The position numbers and the translations under genes were made by a program. Shown here piece by piece: positions 57,167-64,000 of a stretch of 64,000 nucleotides of DNA (positions are counted from its first letter, which is position 1; the number at the start of each line of letters is the position of its first letter). Source of the DNA: Dichetophora obliterata (lineage: Eukaryota > Arthropoda > Insecta > Diptera > Sciomyzidae); the NCBI GenBank assembly GCA_963920525.1, contig OY986440.1:17130210-17194209 (forward strand), read 5' to 3'. A model generated the notes under the pieces. That model was given only the letters and a program-made list of their open reading frames with translations. It made no database searches and was not told where the DNA came from.

Positions 57167-58134
57167 GTCTACAGCAGGGTACGGACTTAAAAATTCGTAA
57201 ATCGCAGTAAATTTAAAAAAAAAACGCAGTAAAACGAATTTTTTCGCAGTAGTTTTTTTTATTTACAATCATGTACGTACATTTACTACTAATGTATATA
57301 TATTTTATAAGTATACACTATATATTTGCATGTGTCAGAAACATATTTCTTACTGATTCAAAATATATTTGCCATAGACAAATTTAAACACGGTCTTTAA
57401 ACGCAAATCAATTCTTAATTTGGTCGCAAAAACGTATATAAGACTTTGAAATAATTGTTTTTATTGCAACGACAGCTTCATCTTACAGATTACTTTCTTC
57501 GGTTTCAACGCTAAGACCACAGTATTCAGATGTAATGGGTCACTGAAACTACATTTTTAAAATCAACATCAATGCTTAAGGGAGAGTTGTCCGCCGGTTG
57601 CAAGGCCGGTTTTGTTTTTTCATCATCATTTTTCACAATAAGAATATTTTCGAGTTCCAAATATATCATTGGATTGTTATGTTAAATGACTATCCTTTTG
57701 CTTAATAAAGCTTATAGTTTTTTTTGGAAATTTCATTGTATTTTTTAAAAATCTGAAAGGCTTGAAATCGGCTGCAAAAATTTTCGTCTTTTACTGTGGG
57801 ACTCTATCATGAATTCAATAAAACCACGGAAAGCGCAAAAAAATTGAAATGAAAACACCAAATTACGAATTTTTATTTATTCAGTTGACCTTAAACATGA
57901 ATATAATTGACATTATTCTTCAGATTCACTTATAAAAATTTTGGACTACTTTTTAATCCAAATTTTTAATCCAAAAATTACCATTTTTACCCGACTTCAA
58001 AAAGGAGGAGGTTCTCAAGTTGCATGGTTTTTTTTTTAATGAATGTACATCGATAACTCCTGAAGTACTTGCCCGATTGCCACAATTTTTTGTAAACAGA
58101 TAAAGATATCACACGCGGAGGTGCCCGTCTAAAA

Positions 58135-58985
58135 AAGTGGGCGGTATTCGAAGCAGGGGCTTGGCAATATAAGAAACACTTTGCATATCGAATAACATGA
58201 GCACTAGAGAACTGAAATTTAGTACAGGGGTTGGTACAATTATTAAAAGTTATGTTCCAAAAAGAAGCCATTATTCGATAAAGGGCGTGGCAATATTAAA
58301 AAAATGCTATAACTCAAATAATATTGACACTAGGGTACTGAAATTAGGTACACGGGTAGACATAATTATAAAAATTTACTATGAAGAAAGTGGGCGTTGT
58401 TGGACAAAAGGGCGTGGAAATATAAGAAAAATACTGTATCTCAGTTAATATTGACACTAGGGTACTGGAAATTGGTACAGGGTTAGGAACAATTATTAAA
58501 AATTATGGTTAAAAAAGTGGGCGAAATTCGATAAAGGGCGTGGCAATATAATAAAAACGCTGTAACTCGAATAATATTGACATTAGGGTACTGAAATTAG
58601 GTACGGGGAAAGGCATAATTATGAAAATTTACTGTGAAGAAAGTGGGCGTTTTTCGACAAAAAGGCGGTGCAATATAAATAAAGTACTGTATCTCAGTTA
58701 ATATTGACACTAGGGTACTGGAAATTGGTACAAGGGTTGGAACAATTATTACAAATTACCTTAAAAAAGTGGGCGTTGTTCGACAAAGGCGTGGCAATAT
58801 TAGAAAAAGCCATTACTCGAATAAAATTGACACTAGAATACTGAAATTAGGTACAGGGGTAGGCATAGTTATGAAAATTCACGGTCAAGAAAGTGGGCGT
58901 TACTGGACAAAAATATAAGAAAAATACTGTTTTTCAGTTAATGTTGACACTTAGGAACGAAAATTCGTTACAAAAATGGGAAAAT
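58135..58985. repeat. Tandem array, ~125-bp units, about seven copies
   Basis: AAGTGGGCG recurs at about 58136, 58387, 58515, 58642, 58766 and 58889, with one unit lacking it. Other unit marks are GGGCGTGGCAATAT and TTGACACTAGGGTACTG. The array is preceded by ACCCGACTTCAAAAAGGAGG, a motif I recall from dispersed insect repeats. Inverted AAAAAAAAACCCAACTT flanks lie at 59030 and 59235. Confidence 0.8.
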
Positions 58986-59284
58986 TGTTATCATAATCTC
59001 TAAAAAGGAAGAAATAAAAACTTTTTAACAAAAAAAAACCCAACTTTTATTATCCATTCTTTATCCATATTCATGGAGAAATTAATATATTTATGATAAT
59101 AATACAAAATAGAAAAAATGTATAGTACTAAGATTTCCAATTTAATAATATATATAAATAAATTAACAAATTTGACCAAGAATTAATGTGAAAAGTAATT
59201 TAAAATTATTTTTTACTTTGTAGAGGTTTTGAAGTTGGGTTTTTTTTTTGTTAAAAAGTTTTTTTAATCCCAACTTCAGTTTAA

Positions 59285-59440
59285 TTTAGCTGGGTCTCGA
59301 ACCCACGTTCCTTAAAGGAACTTACTTGTATTCGTAATGATGCAAAATAAGCGAAACCTTATTAAGAACTGAGTTGGACGATTGGATAAGGCGTTGGACC
59401 AGCACATCAGAGGTCGTGTGTTCGAATCATGAACAGATTT
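59285..59440. other. Two tRNA-like segments inside the hAT element
   Basis: On the minus strand, GTGGGTTCGAGACCCAGC (59290-59312) is a good T-arm/B-box. On the plus strand, GGACGATTGGATAAGGCG plus TGTGTTCGAATC (about 59374-59437) has A- and B-box spacing, but the anticodon arm does not pair. These are likely tRNA-derived SINE pieces or tRNA pseudogenes. Confidence 0.4.
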
Positions 59441-60101
59441 TATTTTAAGTTGACATTTATATTGCTTTTGTTTTAAATTTTTGCGAATTAAGATTTAATC
59501 TTTTTTGGATTAGAAAATTTTAAACTTTTCCTTGAATAAGAAAGTAGCCCTTTTTTATGTTTTCCTATATGTAATCCAAAAAAATTTTGAATTTAGTCCA
59601 AGATTTATAACACTGTACGCCTTCATCCTAGTCACAATTCCACGAACGCAATTCATCAATTCTTTATCATCAACTTGCGAAATATCATCTAATTTCACGT
59701 TCATCTTTTCCAGATACCGGTGAAAACTGGTCTTCAGTTTGTTGTATGCACGCGCAGTGGATTCCAAATTGGAAGTCACGTAAAGTCCCACATAATAAAT
59801 TCATGAACATTTTGATATACCATCAAAAATTAATTTTTTCACTGCATTTGAGCATAAATCACTTTAAAATTAAACGAAAAACAAACACAATGCATATACT
59901 CACCGATTATATAGCACAAAATATAATGATAAAATGATCACTGCCACAGAAAATATCACAAAAATAAATTTACAAATTTTTGTTACGAATAAATCGCAGT
60001 AGATTTGGAAAGACCGCAGTGATGCAGTAAAACAATAAATTTTGCTAAAAAGCGCAGCAGATCTACTGCAATTGCAGTAAAGTCCTAACACTGGTCTACA
60101 G

Positions 60102-60368
60102 GCGCACAATTACATTGTCCCGTTTTAGATTTGACGATATGCCGCCGATGCCGCTCACCGATTTGTTCATATTTTCTTTTGTTAAGAATATGATTCAAAG
60201 CAAACATGGAATTCAGCCAAGCAATTTTTTCTTGCTATTTCACGCTTTTTTGATGGGAGTGAAAGAGTAAGTGTGACAAATCGGCGCAAAATCGCTGGTA
60301 CGGCCGATTTTTTTGACGATTTTTATTTATCCCTTCTCCTCAGCTCCCGCATCAAAGAATAGTAGAAA
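60102..60368. other. Short spacer between hAT and Helitron
   Basis: No gene or repeat was recognised. Confidence 0.3.
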
Positions 60369-60733
60369 CTAGCTGAACCCGGTGTGCTTCGCTACTCCCC
60401 TCGTTATAAAATAAAATTAAAAGTATTTATGTATTTTTCACGCCATCGAATTTTCGAAATAAGTCCACTCCAGCGCCACCTACCGTGTCCATTTATACAC
60501 AAATTATTTTCTTATGATCAAACAAACATACATTCTGAATTTCAGTTAAATTGGTCCATAAATTCAAATTTTCGATATAAGTCCACCCCAGCGCCACCTA
60601 TCGGGTCCAAATATAGCCTATGCTACCCACCGTACCAAGATGAACATTACCTGAAAATTTCATCAAAATCGGCCCAGCCGTTTTGGAGTCCATACGTTAC
60701 ATACATACACACATCCTATTTTATATATATAGA
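60369..60733 (-). mobile_element. Helitron-like element, family H1, short copy with two 118-bp units
   Basis: The 3' end is CACACCGGGTTCAGCTAG/T and the 5' end is TCTATATATATAAAATAGG on the minus strand. It inserted between A and T. Tandem units start at about 60437 and 60555 (118 bp apart), near-identical to those at 21253-21607. Confidence 0.85.
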
Positions 60734-61594
60734 TGAGAATATCGGTGGCATATCGCTTTGTCTAAAATGGGACATACAGCACAGGGTTGCATAATTATTG
60801 AGTCACATAGCGGGGTGCTCACAGTTTCAACAATAACAAATACTATAAATACGATTTGTTAAATGTACGCTTAAACTGTGAATATATTCTCTAGTCTTGT
60901 AGTATTTTTCACGCACAACCTAACATATCGAGTCATAACCACAAAACAAGTGAAACCAACATAAACAAAATTTTACAGGAGAAGCAATTTTCTAGTTTTG
61001 TCTGCATAAGCAGTACATGTAAACTCGATTTTTGTGATCGGTATAACTTAAGAACGGTTTAGCTTAAGATCTTGGAGATCTGAAATGTATGGAGTTGATG
61101 GGTTTGTTATGGTACTTGTCGGATCAGATCGTCTTCATTATCATATTAATTTTATAAGTAACGAATAATCTCAAATAAGAAAACAACACTAGTTTTGAAT
61201 TGTATAACAGTAAGAGAATAACCCTCATATTTTTCACTCATTTGCCTATAACTTGACATTGTCACGCACTTACCAAGAGAANNNNNNNNNNNNNNNNNNN
61301 NNNNNNNNNNNNNNNNNNNNNNNNNNNNNNNNNNNNNNNNNNNNNNNNNNNNNNNNNNNNNNNNNNNNNNNNNNNNNNNNNNNNNNNNNNNNNNNNNNNN
61401 NNNNNNNNNNNNNNNNNNNNNNNNNNNNNNNNNNNNNNNNNNNNNNNNNNNNNNNNNNNNNNNNNNNNNNNNNNNNNNNNNACTTACCAAGAGAATATAT
61501 TTTTGTAAAACCAGTTTACTAGAAATCTTCGAATATACCACACCTAAAATATTTTCTCGTCGTTCTTATTTACTTTTTATAAACTCACACATCA
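60734..61594 (+). repeat. Probable BEL/Pao 5' LTR region (start not resolved)
   Basis: The sequence just before the primer-binding site ends ...ACACATCA, a plausible LTR end in CA at 61594. The LTR start could not be fixed, and part of it is hidden by the 200-N gap. There is no second LTR in the window. Confidence 0.4.
61282..61481. other. Assembly gap, exactly 200 N
   Basis: ACTTACCAAGAGAA occurs directly on both sides of the gap (61268-61281 and 61482-61495). This suggests an unmerged overlap or a tandem repeat rather than a measured gap. Confidence 0.95.
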
Positions 61595-61597
61595 TTT

Positions 61598-61614
61598 TGG
61601 CGACCGTGACAGGA
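61598..61614 (+). promoter_or_regulatory. Retrotransposon primer-binding site, tRNA-Arg
   Basis: TGGCGACCGTGACAGGA is complementary to the 3' end of a fly-type tRNA-Arg including CCA (recalled, not searched). It lies three bases after the proposed LTR end, as expected for minus-strand priming. Confidence 0.75.
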
Positions 61615-62555
61615 CGTAGTTGTAATATCACGTTTCAGAAGTCTTAAATATCTGATAAACCAGGAGAACCGAAATTTTCATTTCGTTAAAAATTATTATT
61701 TAATATTATAATAAATGATTTATATTATAATCTATAAAATCCAGAGCATTATCGTGTAGCTGGGCTGATCTATTGTTGCAGTCATCTTCGGCAGACTGCA
61801 TCGGGTGCGATTGCTCTAGCAGAAAACAGATTTGGAAACTTTCGTGAGGTTTTTTCGTCGCTACACTTAGCGTAGCCCTGTTCGGCCAACATCTTCTTTG
61901 CTAAACTTTGGAATAGCCACAAAGTTTGCAACATACGATTGCTTTATTGCATCGGAATCTGCGCCGCTATGGTGACGTCATCGTTGCACATCCCCGACCG
62001 CTCGCTATTTGGAACACATAATTGAACCACTGTCCGTAAGCTATAAACCTTCTACATAATAAAACTGTAAATTGGATACATGTTTTAGTGCTATTTGGAA
62101 TTGCAACGTATGAGAACCGTTGTAAATCTCCGCAATCTCAATGGTATATAATCTAACTACGTCATAGTTTTTCTTCGTTTTCGAAAGTAACAGGTTATAT
62201 TTAAATCACTGGTACATACATATAAAACCAGCTACTTCAGTTAAATTTAACGCTGACTCTTTTTTCACTCGTATAATTTTTTTTGCTTTTTTGCTTGCAC
62301 GATCGTGGTTAAGCATCACATCTAAGCTTAACTCAATCGACGATCTCCAACTTTTCGCCAAAACGTCTTCATCGTCTCTTGGTCGCTCTCTTTGGATACC
62401 ATACGTAAATTAATCTCTTCGTCGCCCATACTAGATAGCCACATCACATTGCATAACTGTGCAGTTAATCAAGTTTTGTTTGCCGCTCACAATTTTTCGA
62501 TCGATTGTAGCTACTTTTTGTTTTCGTGTATGGTACTTTGAGAGAGTATTTGAAA
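61615..62555 (+). other. Leader between primer-binding site and Gag
   Basis: An untranslated region with no long frame. It would contain packaging signals in a retroelement, but none can be recognised. Confidence 0.5.
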
Positions 62556-64000
62556 ATGAGTCAAGACGGAGACTCTGCTGCTGCAGCTAATCCAGCTGCC
62601 CTTTCGGAAGAATCCAATCTATCATCTCTTAAACAACAACGCTCTAATATTAAAAGGAACATAACAAATATGAAGCTGAAAGTTGAAAAAGATGGAGAGA
62701 CGGTAGACTCGACTGTTCTTGAGTGTCGACTTGAAATTATTGAATCATATTTTAAACATTTAAGCCATATACAGAGCCAAATAGAAAGACTTAATCCAAA
62801 GGACACTTCTAGAAGTGATTTAGAGGAACTTTTTATAGCGGCCAAAGCCAAAATAAGATTTTTATTAAACACGCATCGCCGCGTTAGCACGATTGAGTCG
62901 ACTTTCAATGCTACCTTTGCTGGATCGTCTCACTACAATAGACTCCCATCGCTTAAACTGCCTTGCTTTGATGGCAAATACGCCGAATTCAAGAGATTTT
63001 TCGACGCCTTTCCAAATATGGTCCATAGCAACTCAACAATTACGTCCGTAGATAAGTTCAACTATCTACTTAATTGCTTATCTGGACCCGCATTGGCCGT
63101 AGTTGAAGCATTTCCAGTTTCAGAGGAAAATTATCCTAAGGCGCTAGAACGATTGAAAGACCGTTATGATAACGACGTTCTTATTTTTCTGGATAATATT
63201 ACTTCACTTTTTAATCTTCCTAATATGGAAAAGTCAAGCTCAAATTCACTGCGCCATATCCTAGATACAGTTTCAGCGCTTCGCGGATCTTTGTTGTCGC
63301 TAGGGTCTGAGCTCGATATTATGAATTCAATTATAATTCACATTGTTTTGTCAAAAGTAGATTCAGAATCAAAAACTTCGTATGATGAAAAGCAGGATTT
63401 TTCCACACTTCCGTCGTGGGATGACTGCTACAAGTTATTAAATCGTCGTTGTCAATTCTTAGAAAGCCAAGGAAAAAAGGTGGAACCTTTAAAAAAGGCA
63501 CGAGAGATTAACTCAAAAGCACATTATAGGAAGCCATCGTATACCTTTGTGAACTCAAAGCCAAATTGTGCTTACTGTAATCATCCTGAGCATGCGTTAG
63601 CTAGCTGTTCATCCTTTACATCTCTTTCTGTGTCCCAACGTTTTGACTTTGTTAAGCGTTCGGCATTTTGTATACACTGTTTACGAAAAGGCCACTCCGT
63701 GTCCAAATGCCGGTCACCACCTCGGTGCCGCGTATGCCACTTTTCGCATCACACTCTTCTACATGTGTTCGCTCCGCCAGACCAACCACAAAATTTGCCT
63801 GATTCATCCAAATATGTACCAGCTCAACAGCAGCGTACGGAAAACGCTGCCGTATCGTTTATTACGCGTAGCAGCAGGAAAGCACTCATTCCCACTGCGT
63901 TAGTTTTTGTGAAGGATAAATTTGGTATCTTTCAGCCCGTACGTGCACTGCTCGATTCTTGCTCTGAGCTTAATTTTATTACGGAAGAAACTGCCAAGCG
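62556..64000 (+). CDS. BEL/Pao Gag-Pol, partial (runs off the window)
   Basis: ATG at 62556 (context TGAAAATGAG) opens a frame of 481 codons with no stop before the window ends. After a charged helical N-terminus comes the DUF1759-type Gag core: SLKLPCFDGKYAEFKRFFDA, VDKFNYLLNCLSGPALAVVE and LERLKDRYDNDVLIFLDN. Zinc knuckles follow: CAYCNHPEHALASC, the standard CCHC CIHCLRKGHSVSKC, and CRVCHFSHH. The frame then enters the protease at VRALLDSCSELNFITEET. There the usual Asp-Ser/Thr-Gly triad reads Asp-Ser-Cys. Reverse transcriptase and integrase would lie beyond 64000. The clean frame suggests a fairly recent insertion. Confidence 0.92.
   Translation, partial: MSQDGDSAAAANPAALSEESNLSSLKQQRSNIKRNITNMKLKVEKDGETVDSTVLECRLEIIESYFKHLSHIQSQIERLNPKDTSRSDLEELFIAAKAKIRFLLNTHRRVSTIESTFNATFAGSSHYNRLPSLKLPCFDGKYAEFKRFFDAFPNMVHSNSTITSVDKFNYLLNCLSGPALAVVEAFPVSEENYPKALERLKDRYDNDVLIFLDNITSLFNLPNMEKSSSNSLRHILDTVSALRGSLLSLGSELDIMNSIIIHIVLSKVDSESKTSYDEKQDFSTLPSWDDCYKLLNRRCQFLESQGKKVEPLKKAREINSKAHYRKPSYTFVNSKPNCAYCNHPEHALASCSSFTSLSVSQRFDFVKRSAFCIHCLRKGHSVSKCRSPPRCRVCHFSHHTLLHVFAPPDQPQNLPDSSKYVPAQQQRTENAAVSFITRSSRKALIPTALVFVKDKFGIFQPVRALLDSCSELNFITEETAK

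Larger units (their letters stand above)
57175..60093. mobile_element. hAT-type element, 2.9 kb, 8-bp target duplication
   Basis: GTCTACAG flanks both sides (57167-57174 and 60094-60101), fitting the hAT target consensus. The ends are CAGGGTACGGACTT and, as reverse complement, CAGTGTTAGGACTT. Subterminal CGCAGTA words recur at both ends. No intact transposase is present. A 78-codon minus-strand frame (59791-59555, with LDDISQVDDKELMNCVRGIV) is an unidentified coding remnant. The interior also holds a 125-bp tandem array and tRNA-like sequences. Confidence 0.85.

Noticed and set aside
59364..59440. Functional tRNA gene
   Set aside because: A- and B-box-like words are present, but the anticodon stem does not pair and it lies within a transposon.
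60384..60794. 136-codon plus-strand frame
   Set aside because: It runs antisense through a non-coding Helitron and its 118-bp repeats, and has no motif.
61152..61541. Open frames across the N gap
   Set aside because: Their length comes from unknown bases.
62561..62908. 115-codon minus-strand frame
   Set aside because: It is a shadow of the BEL/Pao Gag frame on the opposite strand.

Overview
This window looks like repeat-rich nuclear DNA from an insect, most likely a higher dipteran. The case rests on a mariner, a Minos-like Tc1 element, foldback elements, several Helitron-like families, a BEL/Pao retrotransposon whose primer-binding site matches fly-type tRNA-Arg, and very AT-rich spacers. 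A tephritid fruit fly is a guess. I found no convincing single-copy host gene. Nearly everything recognisable is mobile DNA, much of it nested, and most coding regions are broken.

Layout. 1-2420: a compound inverted repeat, then a dispersed repeat split by an 841-bp transposon with a 9-bp target duplication. 2421-5367: a dead PIF/Harbinger transposase cut by a MITE, a decayed zinc-finger-like coding remnant and a Helitron. 5368-15985: a dead LINE split by a Helitron, a Harbinger terminal fragment, a decayed foldback structure and a 17-unit minisatellite. 15986-26024: a ~10-kb CACTA/EnSpm-like (CMC) transposon. It has a degenerate transposase and, upstream on the same strand, an accessory gene whose six predicted exons join without a single lesion into 477 codons. 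26027-32288: a trihelix/Myb-like gene and a broken Harbinger transposase (plausibly partners), interrupted by a 5'-truncated LINE. 32292-40274: MITEs, a terminal-inverted-repeat element holding a tRNA-Asp-like sequence and a dead Minos-like gene, and a foldback element with arms of ~39-bp repeats. 40840-49160: a duplicated repeat hit by a Harbinger-type MITE and by a 6.5-kb giant inverted repeat, whose left arm carries a mariner. 49441-53625: another long-arm inverted-repeat element with a central coding exon. 53626-60733: foldback repeats, a MITE, a hAT with an 8-bp target duplication, and Helitrons. 60734-64000: the start of a BEL/Pao element (probable LTR containing a 200-N gap, primer-binding site, open Gag-Pol frame running off the end).

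How the parts work together. Two modules look like real gene systems: the transposase and accessory protein of the 10-kb element, and the Harbinger transposase and Myb-like pair. In the first, all the nested insertions I found lie in introns of the accessory gene and none in its exons, while the transposase frame is dead. This could mean late selection on the accessory protein, use in trans, or chance. It is the most interesting signal in the window.
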